Below are positions 8,597-17,331 of a stretch of DNA of 64,000 bases, piece after piece. Origin of the DNA: VAZQ01 sp963817135 (GTDB lineage: Bacteria > Pseudomonadota > Alphaproteobacteria > Rhizobiales > Xanthobacteraceae); assembly GCA_963817135.1 (NCBI GenBank), contig CAWFNG010000006.1:1-64000 (forward strand), written 5' to 3'. The first letter of the stretch is position 1. The number at the start of each line of letters is the position of its first letter. The translations under genes were made by a program, and so were the position numbers. The notes below the pieces were generated by a model that was not told where the DNA came from, searched no databases, and saw nothing but the letters and a program-made list of their open reading frames with translations.

Positions 8597-9541
8597 ATGC
8601 CAAACGCATTTCGGCCGCTCACACGGCTGCTGCCTGTTCTCGTCGCCCTGTTCGGGTTCGTCTTGGCCACACCGCAGGTCAAGGCAGAGGACAAGGTGCT
8701 GCGCGTGGGAACGCTCAAGCTCATCCACGGCATCACCGTCTACTATTACGAGAAGTTCGTCCCCGCCGGCTACAAGGTGGAAATCATCCCGTTTGAAAGC
8801 CCGACCGACGGCAAGAATGCGGTGCTCACCGGCACCGTCGATACCTGTATCCACGGCATCGCCGCGTTCCTGCTTGGCGCCGGCGCCGACGAGCCGATGC
8901 GCATTGTTGCCAATGCCAATAACGGCGGCATGGCGGTCATGGCCGGGGTGAATTCCGGCATCAATTCCATCAAGGACCTCAAGGGCAAAAAAGTCGCGAT
9001 CTGGCCGGGCTCGACGCAGGAGGCAGTGATCCTCGAACGGCTGCGCATGGAAGGCATGAGCATCAAGGATATCCAGCCGATCCGGCTGCAGTTCAGCGAT
9101 ATGGCCGCGGCGCTCGCGCGCGGCGATGTCGATGCCTATGTCGGCGCCGAGCCGGGGCCCGGCATCAGTCTCGCCAACGGCACCGGCAAACTGGTCGAAT
9201 ACCCGTATTCGACGCCCATCGGTCCGCTCAACATGATCCTCAATGCCAGCGAGAGCGCGATCAAGCAAAATCCCGAGCGCATCAAGCTCATCGTCGACAT
9301 GCACCGCCGGGCCGCCGACTACCTGATGAGCCACCCGCAGGAGATGATCGACCTCGCCATGCAGAAGCTCGGCCAGCAGAGGAAATCCATCGAGCTTGCG
9401 CAGCCCAACGTGGAACTCGCCTGGAAGCTCGACGACCTTTTCATCGAGCGCGCCAAGGCCTATGCCCGGCTGATGTTCGAGAACAAGCAACTGCGCCAAC
9501 AGCCCGATGTCGACCGCTACGTCACCAGGCAATTCATGTAA
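8597..9541 (+). CDS. NitT/TauT-type ABC transporter substrate-binding protein
   Basis: A 314-residue periplasmic binding protein of the NMT1/SsuA-like family. The signal peptide is about residues 1-27 (cleavage after PQVKA). The mature N-terminus KVLRVGTLKLIHGITVYY is typical. The ATG at 8597 sits 7 bp after AGAGG, better than an upstream in-frame ATG. It is followed by the permease and ATPase genes and therefore forms a complete importer; families of this type bring in sulfonates, nitrate, aromatic acids or thiamine precursors. The ligand is unknown. Confidence 0.9.
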   Translation: MPNAFRPLTRLLPVLVALFGFVLATPQVKAEDKVLRVGTLKLIHGITVYYYEKFVPAGYKVEIIPFESPTDGKNAVLTGTVDTCIHGIAAFLLGAGADEPMRIVANANNGGMAVMAGVNSGINSIKDLKGKKVAIWPGSTQEAVILERLRMEGMSIKDIQPIRLQFSDMAAALARGDVDAYVGAEPGPGISLANGTGKLVEYPYSTPIGPLNMILNASESAIKQNPERIKLIVDMHRRAADYLMSHPQEMIDLAMQKLGQQRKSIELAQPNVELAWKLDDLFIERAKAYARLMFENKQLRQQPDVDRYVTRQFM

Positions 9542-9557
9542 CGGTGAACGGGCATTC

Positions 9558-9632
9558 GTAGCCCGGCTTGAGCCTCTTTGCTCAAGCCGGGGAATTGCCC
9601 CCCGGATTTCGTAAGAACGAAATCCGGGCTAC
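9558..9632. repeat. REP-like palindromic element, GTAGCCCGG family
   Basis: Two adjacent stem-loops: GTAGCCCGGCTTGAG with its inverted partner CTCAAGCCGGGG, then GGATTTCG...CGAAATCC closing with GGGCTAC. The outer ends GTAGCCCGG and CCGGGCTAC are complementary, so the whole unit can fold. The same family recurs at 20378, 21156, 29784, 44943 and 56783. It lies between the binding-protein and permease genes, where it could lower permease expression or stabilise the upstream mRNA. Confidence 0.85.
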
Positions 9633-9696
9633 ATATTCCGAAAAGCTGAGCGGCAATGCGGAATACACAAGAAGCTGCTCCACGACAGGCACTCGA

Positions 9697-10566
9697 TTGA
9701 CCGAGCAGGCCAGCGCGCTCGCAGGCGCGGCGCAACGCGCCGAGCCGGAAGCGCCGGTCACCGCCCGCCGGCGACGGCAATTGCTCGCGGAGGCGCGGGC
9801 CGTTGCGCTCGGACTGGGCTTTCCAATTCTGCTCGTGGCCTTGTGGCATTTGGCCGTCGCCTATACCGGCACGCGGCTCATTCCGTCGCCACGCCAAGTC
9901 GCCGTGATGATGTACGACTTCACCTTCGGCGGCATCTATGACGATGCTTTCAGCGCGACCATCTTCACGCATATCTGGAAATCGATGCAGCGCGTCTACG
10001 GCGGATTCTTTCTGGCGGCGCTGGTCGGCATTCCGCTTGGACTGATGATCGGCCGCATCAAGGTCGTGCGCGAGCTGCTCGACCCGACCATCAATATCCT
10101 GCGGCCCATTCCGGTTACGGCATGGCTGCCGCTGTCCATGATCTTCTTCGGGCTCGGTCCCAATGCGGCGATCTTCCTGGTCTTCCTCGGGGCATTTTAT
10201 CCGATCCTGCTCAATACGGTTTTCGGCGTGCGCTCCGTCGACATGCGTCTGTTCGAAGCCGCCGCCATGCTCGGCTGCACGGGGTCGGCGATGTTTCGCC
10301 AGGTCGTCTTTCCAGCGTCGCTGCCGGCGATCTTCAGCGGGCTGCGCATCGCCCACGGCTTTGCCTGGATTCTCATTGTGGTCGGCGAGATGACCGGCGT
10401 GCCGACCGGGCTCGGTTCGGTGGTCATGGACGGCCGCACACTGTCGCGCACCGACCTCGTCGTGACCGGCATGATCGTCATTGGCGCATGCGGGTTCATC
10501 ACCGACCGCATCATTGTAATGATCAGCAACCGCGTCCTGAGCTGGAGCCCGCAGCACCATGCGTGA
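9697..10566 (+). CDS. NitT/TauT-type ABC transporter permease
   Basis: An integral inner-membrane permease of the BPD_transp_1 family with about six transmembrane segments. The family EAA-type loop is near FEAAAMLGCTGSAMFRQVV. An open frame extends upstream to 9568, but those 43 residues are translated from a palindromic repeat, so I chose the TTG at 9697 (LTEQASALAG); the start is not certain. The 3' end overlaps the ATPase gene by 8 bp, indicating translational coupling in an SBP-permease-ATPase operon. Confidence 0.88.
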   Translation: MTEQASALAGAAQRAEPEAPVTARRRRQLLAEARAVALGLGFPILLVALWHLAVAYTGTRLIPSPRQVAVMMYDFTFGGIYDDAFSATIFTHIWKSMQRVYGGFFLAALVGIPLGLMIGRIKVVRELLDPTINILRPIPVTAWLPLSMIFFGLGPNAAIFLVFLGAFYPILLNTVFGVRSVDMRLFEAAAMLGCTGSAMFRQVVFPASLPAIFSGLRIAHGFAWILIVVGEMTGVPTGLGSVVMDGRTLSRTDLVVTGMIVIGACGFITDRIIVMISNRVLSWSPQHHA

Positions 10567-11356
10567 GCCGCAAGCGCTCGTCGGACTGCGCGGCGTGACC
10601 AAGCGCTTTCCCGTGGGTGCGGGGGAAATCGAGGCGCTTGCGCGCATCGATCTCACGATCGTGCAAAGGCAGTTCGTCTGCCTGATCGGCGCCTCCGGCT
10701 GCGGGAAGTCCACGCTCTTGCGCGTTGTTGCCGGCTTCGAAGAGCCGACAACCGGCGAGGTTTCGGTGCACGGCAAAACCATTACCGGACCGGGCAGCGA
10801 TCGCGGAATGGTGTTTCAGGATTACGCGTTGTTTCCCTGGATGACGGTACGGCAGAATATCGGCTTTGGACCGCGCCAACGCGGGCTCCTACGCAGCGAG
10901 ATCAATGCCCTTGCCGACGAATTCATGAAGCTCGTCGGTCTCGAGCGCTTTGCCGACCGCTACCCGAGCCAGCTTTCCGGCGGCATGAAGCAGCGTGTCG
11001 CCATTGCCCGCGTGCTCGCCAACGACGCAAACGTGCTGTTGATGGACGAGCCGTTCGGCGCGCTTGACGCGCTCACCCGCGAGCAGCTGCAGCGCGAGCT
11101 CCTGCAAATATGGGCGCGCACCGGCGTCACCGTCATTTTCGTGACGCACTCGGTCGAGGAAGCCGTGCTGCTCGCCGATCGGGTGCTGGTGATGAGTGCG
11201 GGGCCGGGGCGGATCGAAAACGACATCGTCATCGACCTGCCGCGGCCGCGCGACGTCGCCTCCCCGGAATTCAACGCGGTCAGACGCGATGTCGCGCGCC
11301 GCCTTACCAGCCATCTCGCACCGGCGCGCACCCTCGACCCGACGACGGTGCATTAA
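10559..11356 (+). CDS. NitT/TauT-type ABC transporter ATP-binding protein
   Basis: A 265-residue ATPase of the SsuB/TauB/NrtD class. Walker A is GASGCGKST near residue 43, the Q-loop follows in MVFQDYALFPW, the signature is LSGGMKQR, Walker B is VLLMDEPFGALD, and the switch His sits in FVTHSVEEA. It overlaps the permease gene by 8 bp and is followed within 3 bp by the hydrolase gene. It energises import through the preceding permease. Confidence 0.95.
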   Translation: MREPQALVGLRGVTKRFPVGAGEIEALARIDLTIVQRQFVCLIGASGCGKSTLLRVVAGFEEPTTGEVSVHGKTITGPGSDRGMVFQDYALFPWMTVRQNIGFGPRQRGLLRSEINALADEFMKLVGLERFADRYPSQLSGGMKQRVAIARVLANDANVLLMDEPFGALDALTREQLQRELLQIWARTGVTVIFVTHSVEEAVLLADRVLVMSAGPGRIENDIVIDLPRPRDVASPEFNAVRRDVARRLTSHLAPARTLDPTTVH

Positions 11357-11358
11357 CC

Positions 11359-12195
11359 GTGAACGCCATCTACCGCGGTATGGACCGTCCGGCGCTCGAT
11401 GCGGCCTACAACAACAGTGCCGCGGTCGCGGACAGCCCGGAATGGCTGGCGCGCTGGCGTGAGCGAAGCGCAGCGGTTCGCGCGTCAAGCGGGGCCAAGC
11501 TCGACATCGCCTATGGCTCCCGGCCGCGGACCCGCTTTGACTATTTTCCCTGCGGTGCGCGGCAGGCGCCGCTCTTTGTCTTTATCCATGGCGGTTACTG
11601 GCAGCGCAACGAGAAGGAAACCTTCGCCTTCGTTGCCGAAGGGCCGCGTCCCCACGGCATCGATGTCGCGGTTCCCGGATATACGCTGGCGCCGCAGGCG
11701 CGCCTCACCGAGATCGTCGAAGAGATCCGCGCCGCGCTCACCCACCTGACGCGGCATGCCGATGATTTCGGATTCGATCGCAATGCCTTGTTTGTCGGCG
11801 GCTGGTCGGCCGGCGGACATTTGACCGCAGCGGTCGCAAATCATCCCGCCTTTCGCGGCGGCATGCCCATCAGCGGCATATTCGATCTTGCGCCGATCGC
11901 GCTCAATTACCTCAACGAGAAGCTGTCACTTGATGCAATCGAGATTGCTGCGCTCAGCCCGCTCAACAATCTGTCAGATCAAAGCCCTCCGCTGCGTCTC
12001 GCGGTCGGCGCTTGCGAATTGCCGGAACTCAAGCGGCAATCCGCGACGTTTGCCGATGCCGCGCGGGCGCGCGGCCTGCCGGTTCGATTGACCGAACTGC
12101 CCGGCCACCACCACTTCTCCATTCTCGACGAGATCGCGCGCCCGGACGGCGCATTGACCCGCCAGCTCGTGGAACTCATCGCCGCGGCGGCATGA
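11359..12195 (+). CDS. alpha/beta hydrolase, kynurenine-formamidase-like
   Basis: A 278-residue alpha/beta hydrolase with the HGGYW motif (FIHGGYWQRN) that marks the arylformamidase branch, and the nucleophile elbow GWSAGGH. The late His is in PGHHHFSILDE. This branch includes N-formylkynurenine formamidase of tryptophan breakdown, but other amide or ester substrates are possible and no other kynurenine gene is present. The GTG at 11359 follows the ATPase stop by 2 bp; an ATG at 11380 is an alternative. Its place as last gene of the ABC operon suggests it acts on the imported compound. Confidence 0.85.
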   Translation: MNAIYRGMDRPALDAAYNNSAAVADSPEWLARWRERSAAVRASSGAKLDIAYGSRPRTRFDYFPCGARQAPLFVFIHGGYWQRNEKETFAFVAEGPRPHGIDVAVPGYTLAPQARLTEIVEEIRAALTHLTRHADDFGFDRNALFVGGWSAGGHLTAAVANHPAFRGGMPISGIFDLAPIALNYLNEKLSLDAIEIAALSPLNNLSDQSPPLRLAVGACELPELKRQSATFADAARARGLPVRLTELPGHHHFSILDEIARPDGALTRQLVELIAAAA

Positions 12196-12215
12196 GTAAG
12201 ATGGTGATGTCGCCC

Positions 12216-12356
12216 TTACACGCCGTGCATCCAATCGGGGTGGCTCAGCATGTTCATGCCCATCAATCCCAGGATAATGACGACGATCACCGCCGTCATG
12301 ATCCACATGACGCGCATTTCTGATTTTTCTTCGTTTTGTTCGTTTTGCTCGGTCAT
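12216..12356 (-). CDS. 46-residue single-span membrane microprotein
   Basis: A short gene with clean coding signals. The ATG (complement of 12354-12356) is preceded by GAGGAG at good spacing and the frame ends in TAA. The first 15 residues are very polar (MTEQNEQNEEKSEMR), followed by one hydrophobic helix around residues 17-34 (WIMTAVIVVIILGLMGMN) and a short tail HPDWMHGV. It would be a bitopic inner-membrane protein. It sits between the ABC-operon hydrolase (convergent) and the metallo-hydrolase gene. I recognise no family, and a role cannot be assigned. Confidence 0.7.
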   Translation of the reverse strand: MTEQNEQNEEKSEMRVMWIMTAVIVVIILGLMGMNMLSHPDWMHGV

Positions 12357-12468
12357 CTGATTTCTCCTCGGGTGGTTTGCGCGAGACGCGCGCCGTCCCG
12401 GAGAAATCTAATCCCTCCCGATTACACCAGCCTTACGAATGCGCCGGAGTCGCGCGCGAGTGCTTAAA

Positions 12469-13347
12469 TTAACGAAAGCGCGGCTCGAAGCCGTTCCTGG
12501 TCGCAGCGATGTAGCCGGCGAACGGATAGCCCACGTGGCAGGGCAGCGTTAATGCATCGGCCGCGGCGCACTGCTCCAGTACCATGCGGCGGCTTGCGCG
12601 TGCCTGCTCAACATCGGCATTCTTGGGGAAATTCCAGTGCGGATAATAGATTTGCAGGAGATGGTGAAAGACATCGCCAATGAAGATCGCGCGCTGGCCC
12701 TTTGAATGCAGCTTGAATACCACGTGGCCGGCAGAATGGCCCGGTGCCGGCACGATTTCCAGGTGATCGCTCAAGACGTGCGGCCCGGTTACCAGGTCGG
12801 CGCGCCCGGCGTCGACGATCGGCAGCACGCACTCGCGAAAGGTGCCGAACTCGACCGGCGCGGTCTGCGGGTCGGCGTCGGCTTTCAGGTAATATTCGAA
12901 ATCCGGTTTGGAGAACACATAGCGCGCATTGGGAAACGTCGGCACCCAGCGCCCGTCGCGCAACTGCGTGTTCCAGCCGACGTGATCGTGATGCAGGTGC
13001 GTGCACATGACGAGGTCGATCTCGTCGGGCCGCGCGCCGGCCGCCGCAAGGCGATCGAGATAGGGGGTGCTGAGCATGTTCCAGAACGGCCGCGTGGGCC
13101 GCGATTTCTGATTGCCGCAGCAGGCGTCGATGAGGATTTTCTGCCTGCCGATCTGCAGGAGCCAGCTGTGCACGCTGAGCTTGATCAGGCCCGTGGCAGC
13201 ATCATAGTGGTTGGGTGCGAGCCAATGCCCGTGCTGCGCAAGGATATCATCGCTCCATTCTGGAAAAAGGTCGCGCGGTCGATAGACCGGAAGATAGGTC
13301 TCCTCGATCCGCGCGATTGTCGCCTCACCGACCGAAAACACCGTCAT
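12469..13347 (-). CDS. metallo-beta-lactamase-fold hydrolase
   Basis: A 292-residue MBL-fold enzyme. The zinc motif HLHHDH lies at residues 117-122 (THLHHDHVGW). The third metal His is in PGHSAGHV, the bridging Asp in FIGDVFHH, and the last His in LPCHVGYPF. The layout matches the lactonase / glyoxalase II-like branch that hydrolyses esters or lactones in the cytoplasm. A GGGAGCGG ribosome site precedes the ATG. It lies upstream of a Bug-protein gene in reversed order on the same strand (Bug protein first), 78 bp apart. Confidence 0.9.
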   Translation of the reverse strand: MTVFSVGEATIARIEETYLPVYRPRDLFPEWSDDILAQHGHWLAPNHYDAATGLIKLSVHSWLLQIGRQKILIDACCGNQKSRPTRPFWNMLSTPYLDRLAAAGARPDEIDLVMCTHLHHDHVGWNTQLRDGRWVPTFPNARYVFSKPDFEYYLKADADPQTAPVEFGTFRECVLPIVDAGRADLVTGPHVLSDHLEIVPAPGHSAGHVVFKLHSKGQRAIFIGDVFHHLLQIYYPHWNFPKNADVEQARASRRMVLEQCAAADALTLPCHVGYPFAGYIAATRNGFEPRFR

Positions 13348-13425
13348 GTGCCGCTCCCAACGTCGCTCGCGCTGCTCATGCTGCGCTGCGCCCAGGCCAC
13401 AATGTCATCAAACAATCGCCAGCCG

Positions 13426-14382
13426 TCATTGCGCGCTGATATGGGCGGCGCGGGCGAGGTCGTGCGCGATTACCGCTTCCTTGGCAATGCGCGCATCGAA
13501 ATCTTCCGGCGTCATAACCATCGGCTCGACGCCGAGTTTTGCAAATCTCTCCTTCACCGTCGAGCTCTCGATTGCTTTCACCGTCTGCGCATGGATCGCT
13601 GCCACAATATCGCGCGGGGTTTGCCTGGGGACGAGGGCGCCGATCCAGAAATCGAAATCGGAATTGGCAAAACCGGCTTCCAGCGTCGTTGCGACGTTCG
13701 GCAAAGCGGAGGCGCGCCGGGAGCTGCTCACCGCCAGTGCCAGCAGTTTTCCATCGCTGATGAACGGCAGTGCAACCGATATCGGACAAAAATAGAAATC
13801 GACGCGGCCGGCGAGCACTTCGGTCAGCGCTTCCGGTGCGCCCTTGAACGGAACCAGTTGACCTTCGAACCCAGCCGACAAACGGAAGCGTTCGGCGGTC
13901 AGATGCGGAGGCGTTCCGATGCCGGCGGCCGCATAATTGATCTTGCCGTGACTGGCCTTGGCAGCAGCGACGAGCTGCCCCACGCTCTTGATGTCCTTTT
14001 CCGGAGAAATGACCAATACGAGAGGGACGCTGCCCAACGGCGTAATACCGGAAAAATCCCGCACCGGGTCATATGGCACGTTGAGCTGGATGGCAGGCAC
14101 CGTCACCAATGCATTGGAGTGAGACAGAATGGTATGGCCATCAGGCTCGGACTTGGCGACAGCATTGGCGCCGACGGTGGTGCCCCCTCCGGTGCGATTG
14201 TCGATCACCACGGTGTGGCCGGTCTGCGCCTGCACCGCCTCGAATACGGTGCGCGGGACGAGGTCGGTCGCGCTGCCGGCAGCGTAGGGGACAATGACGT
14301 GCACGGTTTTCGTCGGCCACGCCGCGGCCTCGGCGTGCGCCATCATATTGGTGCCCGCAGCAAATACCGGGATTGAACACAA
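13426..14382 (-). CDS. Bug-family substrate-binding protein, uncertain N-terminus
   Basis: A Bug/TctC-type periplasmic binding protein of at least 318 residues, with the family N-domain pattern TKTVHVIVPYAAGSATD and DNRTGGGTTVGANAVAK. The only normal start left is a TTG at 14382, which yields a clipped signal peptide. Just upstream in frame, codons at 14383-14409 read NRRDLVKAG, a good twin-arginine signal start, but the codon before it is GTA, and no ATG or GTG occurs before the stop at 14458-14460. The original start may have mutated, or a rare start is used. No TctA/TctB partner is adjacent. Confidence 0.85.
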   Translation of the reverse strand: MCSIPVFAAGTNMMAHAEAAAWPTKTVHVIVPYAAGSATDLVPRTVFEAVQAQTGHTVVIDNRTGGGTTVGANAVAKSEPDGHTILSHSNALVTVPAIQLNVPYDPVRDFSGITPLGSVPLVLVISPEKDIKSVGQLVAAAKASHGKINYAAAGIGTPPHLTAERFRLSAGFEGQLVPFKGAPEALTEVLAGRVDFYFCPISVALPFISDGKLLALAVSSSRRASALPNVATTLEAGFANSDFDFWIGALVPRQTPRDIVAAIHAQTVKAIESSTVKERFAKLGVEPMVMTPEDFDARIAKEAVIAHDLARAAHISAQ

Positions 14383-14601
14383 GCCCGCTTTGACCAGATC
14401 GCGTCGATTTACCCGCTCGCTCCGCTTTCTGCAACCGTTATGGAGCGCAATGTGCTTTCAATCGCCCTGCCGCGCAACCCTGCCGCCAATTGCCGGTTGG
14501 GTCGAGCCCTTTGCGAGACCCAACGCCTTTCGGTACGAGTCGGGTCTCATAAGAACGCGACCCGCCCACCAGACGATCACTGCCAGCTCACAGGAGTCAA
14601 C

Positions 14602-14997
14602 ATGGCCAAGATCACGCGCATCAATCCGGACGGCATTTCCAAACCGTTCTCCAACTATTCGCACGTGGTGACCGCGGAGGGCGCGCAGAAGCTTGTCTTT
14701 TGCGCCGGCCAGGTTGCCGCCGATGTCGACGGAAAAGTGCTACCGCCCGACGATTTCGATGCCCAGGCGAAGATGGTCATGGCCAATCTCACCAAGGCGC
14801 TGGCTGCCGGCGGTGCAAAAATATCCGACGTCACCAAGATCACCATCTACATTTGCAATCCGCACGACGTGCCGAAAGCACGCGGAATTCTGCAGAGCTA
14901 TTTTGCCGGCAACCCGCCCGGCAGCACGCTTTGTATCCTGCGCGGGTTGGCCAATCCCAATTTTCTGCTGGAGATCGAGGCGATCGCGGCAGTGTAG
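14602..14997 (+). CDS. RidA/YjgF family protein
   Basis: A 131-residue protein of the Rid family, cytosolic trimers that hydrolyse reactive enamine/imine intermediates. It carries LVFCAGQVAAD near residue 32 and ends with the family's ANPNFLLEIEAIAAV. A substrate-contact Arg is present in ILRGLANP. The ATG at 14602 has CAGGAG 6 bp before it; upstream in-frame residues are not homologous in character. The M20 carbamoylase gene follows after 17 bp, so a role in imine removal during hydantoin or amino-acid derivative breakdown is plausible. Confidence 0.9.
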   Translation: MAKITRINPDGISKPFSNYSHVVTAEGAQKLVFCAGQVAADVDGKVLPPDDFDAQAKMVMANLTKALAAGGAKISDVTKITIYICNPHDVPKARGILQSYFAGNPPGSTLCILRGLANPNFLLEIEAIAAV

Positions 14998-15014
14998 TCG
15001 CCGCTGGAGCTGTC

Positions 15015-16247
15015 GTGCCGCGCATTTCGCCTCGCATCAAAATCGACCGGTTGCTCGCGCGGCTTACGACGTTCAATCGGATCGGCGCCTTGCCCGGCGG
15101 CGGCAATTGCCGGCTGGCACTCTCCGACGAGGATCGCGCCGGGCGCGACCTTCTGGTCGATTGGATGCACAGCGCCGGTATGGCGGTCGCCGTCGATGCC
15201 ATCGGCAACATCATTGGGTTGCGCAGCGGACGCGAAGATGCCGCGCCGGTGATGTTCGGATCGCATATCGACACCGTCGCCACCGGCGGGCGATATGACG
15301 GTGTCTACGGCGTGCTGGCGGGATTCGAGGCGATGGAGTCGCTTGCGGATGCCGGCATCGTCACGCGCCGTCCGCTGGCGCTGGTTGCCTTCACAAACGA
15401 AGAGGGCTCGCGCTTTTCGCCCTATGCCATGGGCAGTCTTGTGTTCGTTGGCGGGCTCGCTCTGGCCGACGCCTACGCCATCCGCGGCATTGATGGAACG
15501 ACCGTCGGCGCGGAGCTCGCACGCATCGGCTATGCCGGAACGACCAAGCCCGGCGCTTGCAAGCCGCACGCCTATCTGGAATTGCACATCGAGCAGGGGC
15601 CGATCCTGGAGGAAGAGGGCTGTGCCATCGGTGCGGTGGAGGCAATAACCGGACTGTCGTGGATAGAGCTCACCGTCACCGGCCAGGCGGCACACGCGGG
15701 AACAACTCCCATGCATCGGCGGCGCGATGCCGCCCATGGCGCTGCCGAGATCGCGCTGTTCGTGCGCCAGCTCGTCACCGAGATCGGCGGCCAGGCCAGG
15801 GGGACGGTTGGCCGCATCGAGCTTCATCCCAATCTCGTCAACGTGATCGCCGAACGCGCCGTGTTGACCGTCGATCTGCGCAACAGCGATGCAAGCGCGC
15901 TGCACGAGGCCGAGCAACGGCTTGGGGAATTTCTTGCGCGCCTCTCGTCGCAGCAGCAGATTTCCATCGATACTCGCAGCCTCGCAAGCTTCGCGCCGGT
16001 AAGTTTTCCAGACGAGATGGTAGAACTGGTGGAAGAAACAGCGCGCAAGCTCGATCTACGTTGCCGCCGGCTTCCTTCCGGCGCCGGCCATGACGCGCAG
16101 ATGATGGCAAGGCTCTGCCCTGCCGGCATGATCTTCGTGCCGAGCGTGGGTGGATTGAGCCACAACATTCGCGAGGACACCCGGCCCGAACATCTCGCGG
16201 CCGGGGCCGACGTGCTGCTGCACAGCGTGCTGCGACTCGCGGAGTAG
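15015..16247 (+). CDS. M20 family N-carbamoyl-amino-acid hydrolase / allantoate amidohydrolase-like
   Basis: A 410-residue zinc amidohydrolase of the hydantoinase/carbamoylase branch (HyuC, AllC, beta-ureidopropionase type). Metal ligands lie in GSHIDTVATGGRYDG and the acidic pair in TNEEGSRF. The dimerisation domain contains GQAAHAGTTPM, and the C-terminal ligand His is in GLSHNIRED. The GTG start at 15015 has GGAG 5 bp upstream; the in-frame sequence before it overlaps ridA and is not used. It would cleave an N-carbamoyl or ureido amide bond; the exact substrate is not decided by sequence. Confidence 0.92.
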   Translation: MPRISPRIKIDRLLARLTTFNRIGALPGGGNCRLALSDEDRAGRDLLVDWMHSAGMAVAVDAIGNIIGLRSGREDAAPVMFGSHIDTVATGGRYDGVYGVLAGFEAMESLADAGIVTRRPLALVAFTNEEGSRFSPYAMGSLVFVGGLALADAYAIRGIDGTTVGAELARIGYAGTTKPGACKPHAYLELHIEQGPILEEEGCAIGAVEAITGLSWIELTVTGQAAHAGTTPMHRRRDAAHGAAEIALFVRQLVTEIGGQARGTVGRIELHPNLVNVIAERAVLTVDLRNSDASALHEAEQRLGEFLARLSSQQQISIDTRSLASFAPVSFPDEMVELVEETARKLDLRCRRLPSGAGHDAQMMARLCPAGMIFVPSVGGLSHNIREDTRPEHLAAGADVLLHSVLRLAE

Positions 16248-16254
16248 GCTCGAT

Positions 16255-17037
16255 CTACTGCGCAACCCAGCCGCCGTCGATCGAGAGCGCCGCCCCGGTG
16301 ATGGTCGCGGCCTCCTCGCCACACAGGAACACTGTCAAGGCGCCGATCTGTTCCGGAGAAGTGAAGCGCAGCATCGGCTGTTTCTCGCGCAGCAGATCCT
16401 CCTTGGCCTGTTCGACCGATATACCGGTCTCCTGCGCCTTGGCCTCGACCTGCTTCTGCACCAAGGGCGTGAGCACCCAGCCCGGACAAATGGCGTTGCA
16501 GGTAATCCCGCTGTTCGCGGTCTCAATGGCAACCACCTTGGTGAGCCCGACCAGCCCGTGCTTGGCGGAGACGTAGCCAACCTTCTCGCCGCTGGCGACA
16601 AGCCCGTGCGCCGAAGCAATATTGATGATGCGGCCGAAGTCGCGCCGCTTCATGTCGGGCAGCGCGGCCTTGATGGCGTGAAAGGAAGCAGACAGATTGA
16701 TGGCGATAATGGCATCCCAGCGATCATCGGGAAAACTCTCAACCGGAGCTACGTGCTGAATGCCAGCATTGTTGACGAGAATGTCGAGCGCGCCGAATTC
16801 ACGCTGCGCAGCTTCGACCATGCCGCGGATTTCGGCGGGCTTCGACACGTCTGCCGGAGAATAGCCGACCTTGACTCCGTGCTGCTCGGCCAATTCCTTG
16901 CGCAATTTGTCAATTGCGGCTTGCTCGCCAAATCCATTGAGCATCACCGCAACCTTTTGCTGCGCCAAGGCGCGGGCGATGCCGAGCCCAATGCCGCTGG
17001 TCGAGCCGGTGACGACCGCTGTTTTGCCTGTCAGCAT
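16255..17037 (-). CDS. bdhA: 3-hydroxybutyrate dehydrogenase (SDR)
   Basis: A 260-residue short-chain dehydrogenase matching D-beta-hydroxybutyrate dehydrogenase, which interconverts 3-hydroxybutyrate and acetoacetate with NAD. The glycine motif is GSTSGIG (11-17), and the catalytic Ser142, Tyr155 and Lys159 lie in INIASAHG and GYVSAKHG. The characteristic HBDH segment VMLNGFG and the C-terminus GAALSIDGGWVAQ are present. The ATG at 17037 with GGGAGAG upstream is preferred over a start ten residues earlier. Convergent with the M20 gene 7 bp away. Confidence 0.93.
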   Translation of the reverse strand: MLTGKTAVVTGSTSGIGLGIARALAQQKVAVMLNGFGEQAAIDKLRKELAEQHGVKVGYSPADVSKPAEIRGMVEAAQREFGALDILVNNAGIQHVAPVESFPDDRWDAIIAINLSASFHAIKAALPDMKRRDFGRIINIASAHGLVASGEKVGYVSAKHGLVGLTKVVAIETANSGITCNAICPGWVLTPLVQKQVEAKAQETGISVEQAKEDLLREKQPMLRFTSPEQIGALTVFLCGEEAATITGAALSIDGGWVAQ

Positions 17038-17127
17038 GCACAACTCTCCCAATAGTCCGCGCCGCAACTAGCGGGCGGAACTTCTGTTCCGACATCCGGT
17101 TTAATGCACGAGAATGGAGGCGGCGTC

Positions 17128-17331
17128 ATGTACATTGTGGAAACACTGAAGAAAACGTTTGAATCCGTAACCGGCCGGAGAAAGCCGTCCATCCAGGCTC
17201 TGCGCAAGTACGGCCATGACGCCGGTTACCCCCGTCGCGGCGCCAGCACATGCGCCAGCGTCGGCACAATGCCGGCGCGCAGGAACACCATCACCAGCAT
17301 CACAATGAGTCCCAAAACCATGTGCTCGTAA
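17128..17331 (+). CDS. possible small protein, weakly supported
   Basis: A 67-codon frame whose ATG at 17128 follows a strong GGAGG site. The first 30 residues (MYIVETLKKTFESVTGRRK...) have coding-like composition. From 17226 on it runs antisense inside the livM-like gene, where the composition deteriorates. It may be a short gene whose true end is uncertain or a chance frame. No family recognised. Confidence 0.3.
   Translation: MYIVETLKKTFESVTGRRKPSIQALRKYGHDAGYPRRGASTCASVGTMPARRNTITSITMSPKTMCS

Noticed and set aside
12706..14376. 556-codon open frame on the plus strand
   Set aside because: It lies antisense to the metallo-hydrolase and Bug genes, has no ribosome site or family match, and is a by-product of high GC content.
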